This document shows positions 23,947 through 35,591 of a stretch of 64,000 nucleotides of DNA, piece after piece. Location of the stretch: assembly GCA_009741485.1 (NCBI GenBank), contig CM019217.1, positions 43,998,266-44,062,265 of the forward strand, read 5' to 3'. A model generated the notes under the pieces. It was not told the origin of the DNA. It saw only the letters and a list, made by a program, of their open reading frames with translations, and did not search any database. Position 1 is the first letter of the stretch; the number at the start of each line of letters is the position of its first letter. The translations under genes and the position numbers were made by a program. Source of the DNA: Malurus cyaneus samueli (taxonomy: Eukaryota; Chordata; Aves; Passeriformes; Maluridae).

Positions 23947-24652
23947 ATTCATAGAATCACTAAGGTTGGAAAAGACCTCCAAGGTCTGACCATTAACCCA
24001 GCACTGCCATATATACCACTAAACCCATGTCCCCAAGTGCCACATCCATGCACCTTTTGAACACTTCCTCAGATGGCGATTCCACCTCTTTCCTAGGTAG
24101 CCTATTCCAGTGCCTTTCAGGGAAGAAATTTATCCTAATACCCAATCTAAACCTCCCCTGGTTCATCTTGAGGCCAATTTCTCTTGTCCTATCACTTGTT
24201 TCTTGGCAGAAGAGACCGACCCCCACTTGGCAACAACCTCCTTTCAGGTACTTGTGGGAAGCAATGAGTTCCCCACTGAGCCTCCTTTTCTCAAGGTTAA
24301 ACAACCAGAGCCCCCTCAGCCGCTTCTCAGAGAAGTTGTGCTCCAGACCTTCGCTGGCTTTGGTGCCCTTCTCTGGAATCTCTCCAGCCCCTCAATGTCC
24401 ATCCTGTAGTGAGGGGCCCACAATGGGCAGAGGATTCACGGTGTGAATGGGGGGATGGTTGCTGCCCTGGTGCTGCTGGCCACACTATTGCTGATACAAG
24501 CCAGGGTGCCATTGGCCTTCTTGGCCACCTGTGCGCATGTTGGATCATGTTCAGCTGGGTGTTGACCAGCACCCCCAGGTCCTTCCACTGGGCAGCTTTA
24601 TAGCCACTCTTACCCCAGCCTGTAGTGCTGCTTGGCACTGTTGTGACCCAAA
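23947..24652 (-). mobile_element. CR1 non-LTR retrotransposon, 5'-truncated copy
   Basis: The left edge 'attcatagaatcactaaggt' is the reverse complement of an avian CR1 3' end, so the element runs right to left. It is about 700 bp, with the complete 3' UTR and the C-terminal part of ORF2, and is truncated at its 5' end near 24652. The minus-strand translation matches the familiar CR1 ORF2 end: FNLEKRRLSGELIASHKYLK, then QGRFRLGIRINFF and HWNRLPRKEVESPSEEVFKR. Upstream are pieces equivalent to the thumb-side region (KDLGVLVNTQLNM). Frameshifts divide it, so it cannot make a working reverse transcriptase. The higher GC and CpG content of this block comes from the element. Confidence 0.96.
23993..24640 (-). 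pseudogene. CR1 ORF2 (reverse transcriptase) C-terminal relic
   Basis: This is the coding part of the CR1 copy, read on the minus strand. Segment 24638-24327 carries the ALGVLV-like motif (here DLGVLVNTQLNM) that follows the RT palm in CR1 proteins. Segment 24304-23993 carries the conserved C-terminus, with HWNRLP and the DVALGDM ending. The two lie in different frames, and no catalytic FADD box is present because the copy begins downstream of it. The intact family protein would be an endonuclease-RT of around 1,000 residues; only roughly 200 remain. Confidence 0.9.
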
Positions 24653-26744
24653 GGAATGTTTTGATCGCTTTTTAAGTCTCCAGTGAAGAAAAGTCCATGT
24701 TTTTACTGCCAGTTTCTTCTTCCACTTTGTGATCTGTAGACTTGCCCTACCTCTTTACCCCCTTTGTCTCAGTGTCACCTTTCTTTAAACTCTGTTCCAT
24801 TTTTTCCCTCTGTATTTGCTGTAGGCAGAACAAATAGTAATTAGTTTTTTCCTCTTTACACACATGCTTTTTGCTTTTAAAAAGAGTGGTGTTTTCCTTT
24901 CCTCACTCTTGTCATCCAAGCCATAGGTTAACAAACCAGAGTGGCTCTGTGGAATTGTCAGTGGTGATGGATGCAGGCATCCGGTGGTGAGACAGCTGCA
25001 TCTAAAGCCATTACCAGTGGCATTTAATGGTTCTGCTGGTTGATAAAATGCTCTGGGGTAACTTGCATCTTGCCAAGGAGGGACCATGATGCCAGGAGAG
25101 CCATGCTTGGCTGAGGCCTGTCCTTACCCATCCTGTAGGGTTTGGGAGCACTCCTGTTACAAAGGCTGAAGAGGTATAAGCAGCAGGGAGGGGGCAGATA
25201 GCTGTGTCCTTAGAGTGTGTTGTGAAAGGAGTTGAGCTGAACCTTGCCAGTTTTCCAATGCTGTGCTAGGTGCAGTCACAAAAAAAGAAAAAAAGGAAGC
25301 ACTGCTTCTAACTAAACTCCATCTTTTTCAGTCTTTTCTGAGGGTCTGATCGTTGTTGTTCCCTATATTCGCAGATAATGTGGTGACAAATGAAGTGTTC
25401 CTGTGTCTGATTTGCTGATTTGTAAAGGTATGGTGAAAGGGAGAAGCATCAATAGTTTTTTGGTTTGGTGGGATTTGTTTTGCTTTTTTTTTGTTGGGTT
25501 TTTTAATTTTTTTTGATTTGGTTTTTTTTTTTTTGTAGGTTTTTTTTTAATTTTTTTTTTTGGCAATACTTCATCTGTTGTTAAAAGCAGCATTATGGAG
25601 AAACTGATTTTCACGTTTGTGGATTCAGGGAAGCTGGTACCTTTTTTTGTACTTGGATTACTCGTTCAGACAGTGTGGCTTCAGACAAAACTGGACTAAC
25701 CTAGAGAAGAACACAAATGATGGACTATTTTAATGTGCAGAAGTCTGACTTCTGTTCTGTAGAACCCAGAATTATTTCTCTGTGCTTGTTCAGTCACTGA
25801 TGTGTTGCAACAGGCAGCCTGTGGATTGCTGGCGGAACCTGGTGTGCAGGAGTGGTAATTCCTGACTGGTTCTCAGTCGCGAGTGGAGGACAAGGATTTA
25901 AAATCGTGTATGGCTACAGCTCCTCCCAGTGGCAGGTCCTTCTCTTCTGCTTGCTGGTGCAGCTATGCCAGACCAGGCGATGTCCAGCAGTTTTACAGTG
26001 GTGGGAAGGGGTGTTTTTATGTCTGGCCAGTAGGATTGGTTAATAAGAAACAGGCTGAGCATTCATAGCAGCCTGCTGGCTAGAAAAGCTGAGACAAAAA
26101 CATAGGTGTGCTCCTCCATTCAGCATCACTTAATGGTGTCTCAATAGAGGCTTAGTGTGTCTCCACAAAGGATGAAATTCCTACTGTGGTTTTATGGTTT
26201 TACACACGAAATCACCTTCATTTTTCCTGCAGAAAACACGAGATTCGTATTCTTTCCACGTAGTTAAACTCTCGTCTTCTGGCATCACGATTGCTGCAGT
26301 GTCTTTTTATCAGGCCTTTACAAATGCGCTTTTGCTCTCCCTGTATCATCTCAGACTATTGCTGCATGCTGAATTTTATTCTTGTACAACAAGCCATTGC
26401 AGAAGTGTTTGGGCAATGCTTCCAGGAGGCAGTGGAGGAGATATTATGATTATTAGCACTAACTGTGTTTGGCTCTATGCCAATCCATATTGAAATATTT
26501 TTTATGCTGTTTTTTATGTCTAAACCTCTGTATGTTCACACAGTGTGAATATATAACACTTTATTGTTAAAAACTGGACAGGATTTTTGAAAATCAGTTA
26601 CTTACTAGACTGTTCTGCATTTCTAATTGCACAGGCAGTTAAATTTATTGAATTCTGTTTCAGTTCTGCTTACAGTATTCCCAGACTCTTACATCCTTAA
26701 TTGGTAAGCTTTTATATCCATTGACAGACCTGCACTGCTAAGTG
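24653..26744. other. Non-coding stretch with T-rich low complexity
   Basis: Non-repetitive DNA apart from the T-rich tract at 25457-25562. The stretch at about 26190-26330 has several CpG dinucleotides, more than its AT-rich neighbours. No gene was recognised. Confidence 0.4.
25457..25562. repeat. T-rich low-complexity tract
   Basis: Mostly T with interspersed G and A: runs of up to 13 T separated by 'gttggg', 'gatttgg' and 'gtagg'. The Lys-rich frame on the opposite strand is an artefact of this composition. Confidence 0.9.
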
Positions 26745-26896
26745 CAAACTCTCCACCAGGTCCTTGGAGGTTTTCAAGACTTGACTGGCCAAACCCCTGA
26801 GCAACTTGATCTGAATTCAGTATTGAACCGTCATGTAAATAGAAGGTTGGATTAGAGACCTCCTGGGAATCCCTCAAGTCTAAACTAGTCTAACCT
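26745..26896 (+). mobile_element. CR1 retrotransposon fragment, 3' region
   Basis: In + orientation the segment matches the CR1 3' UTR in order: 'tccttggaggttttcaagac', 'ttgactggccaaacccctga', 'gcaacttgatctgaattcag', then 'ggttggattagagacctcct'. The last equals the common 'ggttggactagagacctcc' block before the 3' end. The terminal 8-bp repeats are worn away. No coding sequence remains. Confidence 0.9.
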
Positions 26897-27670
26897 TTTT
26901 TCTTTTTCTGAGCACATTGAAAATCTGACTCTAGTCAGTAGTAGGGGCTGGAACTTCAGTACTGAAGGACTAACCCACTGGAGAGTCAAAGAGCAGCAAA
27001 TCAGCTTCTGTTGACTCCTGTCAGTGTAATGGAGCACCAAATAAATATATCAGAAATTCCCTGTGTTTCCCTGTCTCTGCTTTGGGTGGAATGCTGGGGT
27101 GTGCTTCAATTCACATGCACAGCTGCAGAAGGAAAAGTCTCCTGGCCGTGAGTGTGTACATACTGGCCTCTCTATGGTTGCCTGTCTTCACTTCCATTAC
27201 TGCCAAAAAATGCTGCTTATACCTTTTATGAATTTTTAGGACTTTTCCCTCTTTTGGCAGGCAGCACTAAATCATTAAAATACTGAATACAATTCATTTG
27301 GTAAGATTTTAAAAAGGTCTGTCAGTCTTCTGTTGTAAAAGCAAGTGTTGACTTTCTTATAAAAAAAGTTGAGATTGAAATTTTTGCTTATTAGATGGTA
27401 TTGACTATTGAGATTGGAAAGGCTCAATTTTGATTATAAGGAGATGGACCAGAAGAACACTGGGGAGACAGAATAGACTCTAAAAAGAAATTTAATAAGG
27501 GTTTCTACAACCGCTTTCTTTTTACAGGCAAAAGTCGAACATCTTTATGCTGGTATGTGTGTGTCAAGGTATGGCTTTACAGTGCAGTACAGTTGATGTA
27601 TGACCACCATCACCCCTCCCCCAATCCTTTCAATTTCATGGAGTCATAAGGCGATTTTTTTCAGTGGTGT
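26897..27670. other. Non-coding stretch between two CR1 fragments
   Basis: AT-rich DNA with no recognised repeat, lying between CR1 fragments of opposite orientation. Confidence 0.4.
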
Positions 27671-27990
27671 CATAAGATGGTTTAGATTAGAGTGGGCTTT
27701 GGAGGTCATCTAGTCCAGACCCCCACTCAAAGCAGGACCAGCTTAGATAAAGTTGCTCGGCGTTGCTATCCAGGATAAGTTTTTAATATCTCCAAGTAGA
27801 GGTATTCCACAGCTTCTCTAGACAGACTGCCTCAGTATTTGACTGGCTGTGATGTGAGACTTCTTTTTCAGAACATATAGTCAGAATTTCAGTTCTTGCA
27901 ACTTGTGTCTGTAGCCTTCGTCCTATCACTATCTGTCTCCAAGAAGAGTCTGCCAGAGAGGCTCTCTGCTGGTAGATTGTCAGTTATGCA
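27671..27990 (-). mobile_element. CR1 retrotransposon fragment, old copy
   Basis: Read right to left. Near the left edge, 'ggaggtcatctagtccagac' and 'ccccactcaaagcaggacca' match the reverse complement of a common CR1 3' UTR (typically 'ggtcatctagtccaacccccctgctcaaagcagg'). The region to about 27990 keeps diverged reverse-complement remnants of ORF2 C-terminal codons ('tatcactatctgtctccaag' aligns to the region before the conserved C-terminus). More diverged than the copy at 23947. Confidence 0.85.
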
Positions 27991-29396
27991 GAGTAAAAAT
28001 ATCTTTGTTACTTTTCTATGACAGGAAAAGGCCCATAACATATGAAAGCACCTGAAAATATTTCTAGTCTATTCATTTTAAGACATGAAAATTAATGCAT
28101 TGGAACGTCCTTAGAAGCATATAAATTTGAGCACTGGTACAGTATAAGCAGCTCTGACTGGTATAAATTAGTGTAGGAAGATGCTTGTTTTCACAGGAGT
28201 TGTAGCTTTCAAAGGTAGACTTTCTTGGAACTTTTGATATATGGAGAAAAGTTTGTCTTCAGTGAAGCCAGGGGTGGAGTAGGGTATAACTGTGGGTAAA
28301 TACTCTTTGTTTTCGTCCCCCAGGAGATCTAAGCTGTGGAAGGGGAGCACTGACACCTCCCATCCTATCCTTCAAGTGCCAGCCAGGAATGACTGGACCA
28401 GCAAAGCTCTTAGCTGCCTTTCTGGAAGAGACTGGAATTGTTAGCCCTTGGAAGTTAATGAATAAGCTGTTTAAAGGGAGCTACTCTTGATGGATTTTGC
28501 CAAGGGTCACTTTGGGAATACCATCCCCTTCTTGCAGCCTTCATGCTTTTACCTGTCCATCAAGACTGATCCTTGTTTGGACCTTTTGTGTGCTTGTGTT
28601 ATTTGGTTTGTGAATTGTGTTCATTGTTAACTTTGTCAGCGGTAATACTCTGTGGTAAAAGGAAAGTAACTTAAAACAATGCTTTACTTATCTCTAAAAG
28701 AGATTTCATAAAAATCAGCTTTTGATGATTTGACGTGTTTAATTAAAAAGGTGCAAAGGTGAAGTTGCCCAGCAAGTTGCCGGTTGTCTCTGGTTTAATT
28801 TGACAAGTAGGTTTCTTCTACAAATTTAACACCCCAATTTTTTCTTCGCTCAGTATTCTCAGTGAAAAAGTAATGTTTTTTGGTTTCATTTTCTTAAAAA
28901 CAATCATTTGGAACAGTCAGCTTTTTTGTTGATGATTAAGTTGTTGTAGTAAGTGTTGATTAATCTGTGTCGTGGTTGGATTTTTTTGGTTGTGGGGTTT
29001 TTTTTAATCTTCTTTGGGACTCCATTTAAAACATTTTTTAATATTTTTGTGTAATGTTTTACATTGTTGCAATCTTGAGCAAGATGCATTTTGAATTAAC
29101 TGAAACTGTACTTTCACTAGACTATTGTGCACAGAAAGATCTTGGGTGTTCTCTGGCACATTAATTAGATTCCAATTGCAAATTGAATTTAGAATCCTGT
29201 TCTTTAACTTAACACTTCAAACAATACAAATTAGTAACTTCATGTAGTTCTTTCTTTTTTTCTTTGGGAATCCACAAGTATATTTCCAGGGGGCTTCTTC
29301 ATGCATATTATTCCACTTTGTTCCAGAGCTGAACATCATGCAAAATATTCTTCAGCTGTCAAAGTCTTTTTGCAAGAGAACACTGCAGCTAGTGAT
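27991..29396. other. Non-coding stretch, intron-like
   Basis: AT-rich DNA with T runs at 28981-29005. No open frame or repeat was recognised. Confidence 0.4.
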
Positions 29397-29721
29397 TTAA
29401 TATGATAGCCCGCCCTTCATTTTTAATGCTCGTGCAGAAAGTGCTGCTGCTTGTAGTCTTTTTCCTTGAACGGCCTTTGGGAGGGTGACTTGCCTGCAGT
29501 AAGATGAAGCTGAAGAGCATCTGTCGTCACCCCAGCGCAAAACAACCTGGCTGTTTTGATGGGGGCCACTGCTGTCTGCTTGCAGGGGTGGCAAAAGGAG
29601 AGCTTTTGCAGGATAGTTCATGGATTGAGCTTGTCCTGAGACTGCCTGCTGGAATGGTCTGAATTGAGAGAGTTAATGACACAACAGAACATCTCTGCCT
29701 GTGTTGGGGACTGAGCTGCTT
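29397..29721 (+). promoter_or_regulatory. Possible promoter/5' UTR of an alternative first exon
   Basis: This stretch is richer in G+C and CpG than its flanks (for example 'cgtcaccccagcgc' at about 29524-29538). It directly precedes an ATG exon candidate. An in-frame TGA lies 51 bases upstream of that ATG (about 29671), so the open frame starts within this block. No TATA box or named factor site can be assigned. The promoter reading is inference from position and composition only. Confidence 0.2.
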
Positions 29722-29769
29722 ATGAAGGGCTTCCTCAGCTGCTTCAACTTACAGCCAGACATTTTTAAG
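29722..29769 (+). CDS. Candidate alternative first coding exon (16 codons)
   Basis: Seen: ATG at 29722, 16 open codons reading MKGFLSCFNLQPDIFK, then AAG followed by GTAAAC at 29770, a good 5' splice site match. The exon ends in phase 0. An in-frame stop upstream means the reading frame can begin here. Short isoform-specific N-termini of this size with a Cys near the start are known in genes with several promoters. Inference: this may be such an exon for a gene on the + strand. I do not recognise the peptide, and ATG plus 16 codons plus a donor motif can occur by chance. Confidence 0.28.
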
Positions 29770-30417
29770 GTAAACAAGCACCAATTTAGTTTGGTCAGAA
29801 AGCCGCTTTTATAATACAGTTTCAGTTGGGCAAAATACATGAATATTTAATGGCATACTTGCAGTTGTGTCTTTAACTGAAGTCGTGAAGTATATGCTGA
29901 TTTTTCTGCTACTGGAGGATGATGAAATATTTAGCTGACTATAAACTTCAATAGAAAATTACTCTTTTGGGAAAAACTTAAGAGAAATGCTTCCTTAAAT
30001 TTGTGTGAACTTTTGAACTTTACTAAATGCTAAAATAAAAATAAAATCTTATTAAATTAAAAACTGTGCAATTAAAAACTGTGAGGAGGATGATTTGACA
30101 TAGTTATGGGCATCGTTTGTACCTAGAGGTGATTGTACAATGTTTTCTGCTCCTCAGTGCCACAGTATTTTGGCTAATGGATTCAATATGTGACTGATTT
30201 ACATTGCACACAAAGGGCAACTTTACATAAAAAATTTGAGTAGAAAAACTAGTGGCTATAATAATATAATATAATAGTATAAACTCAGTGGAAAGTTGAG
30301 AAAGTATGACTTTCAGATTCATGAAGGTAATGTGGAAAGTGCCTAAAAAACTTCAGCTTAACTGACACGCTACAACGATACCGCTACTTAGCTGCGGAGA
30401 CTAATAGTGTCTTTCAT
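29770..30417. other. Non-coding stretch, AT-rich
   Basis: Very AT-rich, with a 15-bp tandem duplication of 'aattaaaaactgtg' at about 30055-30083. No open frame or repeat family was recognised. Confidence 0.45.
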
Positions 30418-30455
30418 CACAGAATCCTAGAATGGTTTGGGTTGGAGGGGAACAC

Positions 30456-30790
30456 TCACTCTTCCTCACCAGGCAGTCTGTAGAAGCCCCCCAGTATAAT
30501 GTCACCTGTTTCTGCCCTCCCTTTAACCCTGATCCGCATAAGCTCTTGATCCTTCCCTCCCCATCCATCCACAGGCAGATGGATCCACCTCCATGCATTC
30601 CAGCTGGTCACTGACATAGAGGGCAACACCCCTCCTTGTCTGCCCTCCCGGTCCCTCCTGCACAGCCTCTGTCCTTCCATTCCAGCACTCCAGTCATAAG
30701 AGCCATCCCACCACATCTGCATGGTGCCAGTAAGATCACAGCTAACTCTTTTTGTTTGTTCCCCATGCTGCCTGTGTTTTAAAAAGAGGC
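30456..30790 (-). pseudogene. CR1 ORF2 endonuclease N-terminal relic
   Basis: The minus-strand translation carries hallmarks of the CR1 apurinic-like endonuclease. First comes SMGNKQKEL (family: SMGNKQEEL), then WWDGSYDWSAGMEGQRLCRR (family: ETWWDDSHDW...G..L.R.DR.GR.GGG), then RIRVKGRAETGDIILGGFYR (family: VRI.G.A...DI.VG.CYRPP). It stops at the YRLPGEEE position, where the deletion junction lies. Frameshifts are present near WWD and after REGRQGG. It cannot encode an active nuclease. Confidence 0.88.
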
Positions 30791-30827
30791 ATTTCAGTTG
30801 GATCCACAGTGAATCCAGCTTACTGGC

Positions 30828-31163
30828 TCAAGGGGCTGGAATTCCCTTGTGGTGCCCTTTAGGTGCTCTCTGACTGACCTGTGATCCCACATCAGGCTCT
30901 GGGCATCTCTTGCTGGCACTAGCATCAAACTGGTGTGAGTGAGATGAATTGAAATTCCCCCACCCCAGATATTGGTTGAAAGCCCTCTTCGCTGGCTTAG
31001 TGAGGCTGTGACTGAAGATACACTTCCCCTTCTCTGACAGATTGACCCCATCAGCCCTGGTGGAACTTTGCTTCTCAGAGCAAATCACATGGTCCAAGTA
31101 GCTGAGCCCAGCCCTGCAACCATTTTTTGATTTTCCAGATTCAACTGGCCCTTTCAAATCCAT
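30828..31163 (-). pseudogene. CR1 ORF1 esterase C-terminal relic
   Basis: A 111-codon open frame contains RADGVNLSEKGKCIFSHSLT, which resembles the DGVHLS..G..IF motif at the C-terminal end of the SGNH-type esterase domain in CR1 ORF1 proteins. In that domain the Asp and His of D-G-x-H belong to the catalytic set. Here the His position (residue 41 of the frame) is Asn, so activity would be lost. It lies in the expected place, directly upstream of the ORF2 endonuclease. Confidence in the domain name rests on one motif. Confidence 0.6.
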
Positions 31164-31165
31164 TT

Positions 31166-34100
31166 GACTTAAGGCTTGATACTAAAATCTACCTGTGCTC
31201 CAGAATTCCTTACTGTCACTGTCAGGGCTCTATAATCCTTCGTACTACTCACGTGGTTCTGGCTGTATCATTGGTGTCCACGTGAAACATGGCAGACAAT
31301 TGTATCTGTGTGTTTTGGCAAAGCAATTCCTAGCTAATGAAATCTAGAAGCTTAATGTTTATGTAAAACTGAAACACTGAGGATACATCAATTAGAACGC
31401 TCCTACACACAAAAGTTAAAAAGCTCCATGTGAGAGAGCTCTTCCTGGTGTCTTGCTGATTCCATTTTTAGTCATTGAAAAATTTAATATTTGTGCCCAG
31501 ATTGTACATATTTTTTTTTGTGTCCGTTTGAAAGCTTAGTACCTGAGAGTTTTGGAATTACCTGATTTTTTCTGTTGTGGAATACATGAGATGCAGGGTG
31601 TACTAGCAATCCTGAGGAATGGATGCAGGAAATTGTAACAGCATTGCAGCTGTGATGGGATAGAAGAGTGAGAGTAAAACTAGATTTGCTGTGCAGCAAG
31701 GAGCAGGAAAGGAAGGAAGAGTAATATCCCTTATTAGACCACCTAGCAGAAAGAGAGGGAGTCGAATTTTCTAGTGTATGAATTCTTACGTGTAAATGGA
31801 AAATGCTGAATTGGTTACACTGATTAATTAACTAAAGCATTTAATTTAATTGAAGTTGATTTAGGTAGGTTATGGCAGACAAAAAAAAGCAGGAGCAAGC
31901 CATGACTTCACCTTGACTGTGTCCTTAAGCACTCAGTTTACAGTGCTACGATAAATGAAATGAAATGAGGTTTGTTTTGAATGGCAACTACACAAGTGAA
32001 TTTACTCTTTTCATGTCCTAAAAGATCTTGGTGTCATTGCCACCTTCTCACCCACTGCCAACTAACTAAAAGAGGAAAAAAATGAATCCTAAACAATGAA
32101 AAATAAACCAAACAATAACACATCAGCTGGTCTAACAAGATCCAGTGCTGTCCTGTAGGTTTTATGTTCTTCAGCATCACCTTTAGGAAACTGAACTGTG
32201 AATAGGTTTCCTGGGATGCATTGTACTAACTATATCCCAGCACCCTGTCTTGGTCTTGCTTTAGGGAGAAAGTAGTCCCTGAAGTTTGAAAACCAGTAAG
32301 TCATATATTCTGAAGATGACTGGTAAATTGGATATTTTTCAACCAAAGATGGTCAGAACTGGAGAGAAATTGAATGCTTTGTCATAATTATAAAAATACA
32401 AACCGTTAAAAGGCATGTAATCAGATAGGAATTTTTTGAAGATTCTTGTATTTCTGCTTTCAGTTAATAATTTTAAGTTATTAAACCTTTCATGACCTTG
32501 ATTGGCTTGCTTCATCTGCTGTAGCTGCTTACTGCTAAGTGGTTGCTGGGATGCCTGTATGTAAAACCTGGCCCCCAGTATGTGCACAGGTGACCCCACA
32601 GTGACCTCACTACTTAATTGGTTTTTCACATCTTAATATTAATTAAATCTTGTTAACATACAAGAAAGTAATGAAAATTTAAACAGAAGAACTGTTAGTA
32701 GTTGAGAAGTAAATCTTGTTTTGGTAGTACATAATGAAGTCTGTTTAGAATGTTACATTGATGGTTGATGATTCTGTATCACTAGGGTGCATGTTCTTAG
32801 TCCCTTCTCCCCTCGGATGGTGAGTCCACTTGCTGCTCTAGTGCAATGGCAGTGTGGACAATAAAATGCCTGGAGTGCTCTAAGTAGCGTATCGGATCAC
32901 ATCCAGCTCAAGCTTCCTCTGAGCAGGGTTTGGAATGTTTACTGTTGCGACTTCACGGGTTTTGAGCACTTCCTTCTCCCTGGCAAGCTGTCTGCAGCAC
33001 GTCAAACCCCTTAACAACTATTTCTCCTGTACTTTGGTTACAGGAAAAGGAACAAAAGCTACTTATTTCTCCCATTAGCTGCCTTTTTTGTGTCCTGCCT
33101 TCAAGAAGAAATGTGTCTGTCCTTTTCTATCCACTTATTAATAATATAGTAAGTAAATAATTTAGTCTTTAACTTTCTTACCTTACCAAAGTGCCCTAAC
33201 CATAGTAGTCATTAGTCCAGTTTTATTGACAAGGAAGTGAGGAGCAGAGCAACAAGTTATTTCATCAGTGTGGTATATGACATCTATGGATTTGGTTGTG
33301 CTTGAGTAGCTGTGATAAATCTACTGTCTAAAATAGCAATATCCCCAACCTCTTCCCCTGGTTGTTCTCTACCCTCCACATCATGATCCCTCTCTGTATT
33401 GTGTGAAGTCACGTGCAGCATAGCACAGTGATCTAGATCTACTATCTTATCAAGTGTGGCTTTCTTTGTTTCCTGTTTTTTTTATCCAGATCAATTTCCT
33501 TATTTGTCTAAATGAACAAAAAGTATATTAAAACTCTGTGTTCCCCTCTGTATGGGAGGTAGAGGAGTTTGAAACACGGAATCCATGGCTGTCTAACCTG
33601 GCTTAAGCACCAATGCTGCTAAGATTGAAACTAGTGTTAGGCTACAGTTCTTGAGCGTTTTAAAGTATGCAGTGCTATTGATATAAATTCTGTTGATCAG
33701 CACCTGACTCTTGACTTCTAGAAGTTGTGGAGCATCTGTGCAGTGATCTAGGTTTCAGAACTATTGCAGGATTAAACTAATTATCTCAATAACATCTAAA
33801 ATGCTTGCACAATCTGCACAGATTCTTGTGCCAGCACAAGAATAAGGGTGACATGGAGATGGAAACAAGAGGGGAATGAAAAATGCTTTTCAAGCTAGTG
33901 TAAGTGGTTCTGCTGCCACTGCTTGCCAGCCTGCAGCAGCCTCAGGTGAACTTCTGTGTCGTGAGTGCTGACGCTGGGCTGCTCTAGTTCAGCAGAATTC
34001 AAGATGTGACTGTAGTGGGAGTTTAGCTACTGTGGTAGTGTGTGTTTAGCCACTGTTACAGAGGGAGATTGCTTCAGTTTTGTGTTCTGGTGCACCCTTA

Positions 34101-35591
34101 AGGCTTGTACTAAAGCATCTGTTGTTGCTTGTGTTGTCTAGGTTAAGGTCATGCATCATACCTTGGTTTTTCTGTGTAGAAAATAGATGGCATGGCATGC
34201 AGAGGTAGGGAGAAGCTAATAGTCCTTTGTTTTTTGTTGTGCAAATAAATTGATAAATACATTTAATAGTTTAGGAAAGATTAACTATTTCTTCAGATCT
34301 CTTTTGTATCACTTTCTGGTCTTGGAATGGATGAAAGTAGTAGAAGGTATATTAAGAGATACAGTGTATAGCAGTCATAAATACAGAAGGTCTTAGTCGA
34401 TTGTTCCTTACTACTCAACCCCTGTTCAAGAATGGACATGCTGTGTATTTTTGTGAAAAAAATTCTCCACTATATCTAAAGTATGCAGATTTTTTTTGTT
34501 AGGAGGAGGCTGATGAGTTTAATTTCTGTTTATCTTGGGTTAGATTACACTTTGTATTTTTATCTATTTCACTTTTAGATATGAAATTCCTATAGTTCAT
34601 TTTGTTAAGGAAATGTCTACTATCGTCTAGGAAATACAGTTTGCAAAATGCCTACTTTCTCTGACTGATAGTTTTGGATTAGCTTAACCTTTTTTCTAGC
34701 TGGAAGACACGGTTTCTTTTCTAGGATTACCAGACTGATGATCTCATATGAAAAAAGTGAACAGGCAAAGAGCTTTTTTTCCTCTTGCATCAACATCTGT
34801 TAATGTTTTCTGCTGAAACACGTAGCCAGCTTCTCCTATTTAGAAAGGGACATAGAACGTAACTGTGTTGTGATAAACATGAAGTTAAAGTAAAAGTAGC
34901 TTTTTAAACTTTCATTACGTGCTGGTGTTAAGCTAGCATTTTCTCATGTGATTCACTCATACAGATTTAGTAACTCTAGCTGTGGGTAAAGCTGTGCAGA
35001 AAGATCTGGACCATGACTTACAAAGGGGTAATGAAAATGCACTTGGCAGTGAATAAGGACTTCAGACAAGAGTATTCCAAAAGGTAATATTTATAGTAAA
35101 TATTTTGCCTTATGGTAAGCCTGTAGGTGGAGGATGGGGCTAGAGTTGAGAAATGGGAAGAAAATATCTTTTATTTGATAATGGTTAAGTTAATATTGTG
35201 AGCTTTTATTTGAAGTGGTCAGTCTTCTGAGTTTTCTATTCTCGAGCATAGCAAAGTCCAGTCCACTAGTTTCATGCAACTTGAAGAGCATAGAGGATTA
35301 GAATAGCTCTGTTACTGTTGTGGTTCTTGATTTAACATGAGATATAGTGGAAACACAGATCTTTATAAGGCACTTGTCCTTCTCTCTTGAACTTTGAAAC
35401 TGACTTGTAAGGTTTCTTATTTGATATACTCCTACTGGTCATCCAGAAAGTGAAGGTGTGCTGTCCTTCACACTCAAACATGGATAATTTCCATTGCTCT
35501 TGCTTTTGGTGTGTTATTTTTTGCTTGTTTTGCCATTTTCAGAAAACGTTGCTGAAAAACTGATTTTCATAAAACTAACCTCTATCTGCAG
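31166..35591. other. Non-coding stretch, intron-like
   Basis: AT-rich DNA with no recognised repeat. The only notable feature is the acceptor-like tract at its right edge (cctctatctgcag, ending at 35591). Confidence 0.4.

Larger units (their letters stand above)
30418..31165 (-). mobile_element. CR1 retrotransposon, internally deleted copy
   Basis: Read right to left. The left edge 'cagaatcctagaatggtttg' is the reverse complement of the CR1 3' terminus. Within about 35 bases of it the sequence jumps to CR1 endonuclease coding sequence (30456-30790), and further right to ORF1 esterase coding sequence (30828-31163). The reverse-transcriptase domain and most of the 3' UTR are missing. Ordinary CR1 copies are 5' truncated and keep a continuous 3' part, so this arrangement implies an internal deletion, before or after insertion. 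Identity is firm from the translated matches; the mechanism is inference. Confidence 0.92.

Noticed and set aside
24027..24446. + strand frames across the CR1 copy
   Set aside because: Antisense shadow of CR1 ORF2 in a G+C-rich element.
25363..25614. Lys-rich frame on the minus strand
   Set aside because: Translation artefact of the T-rich low-complexity tract.
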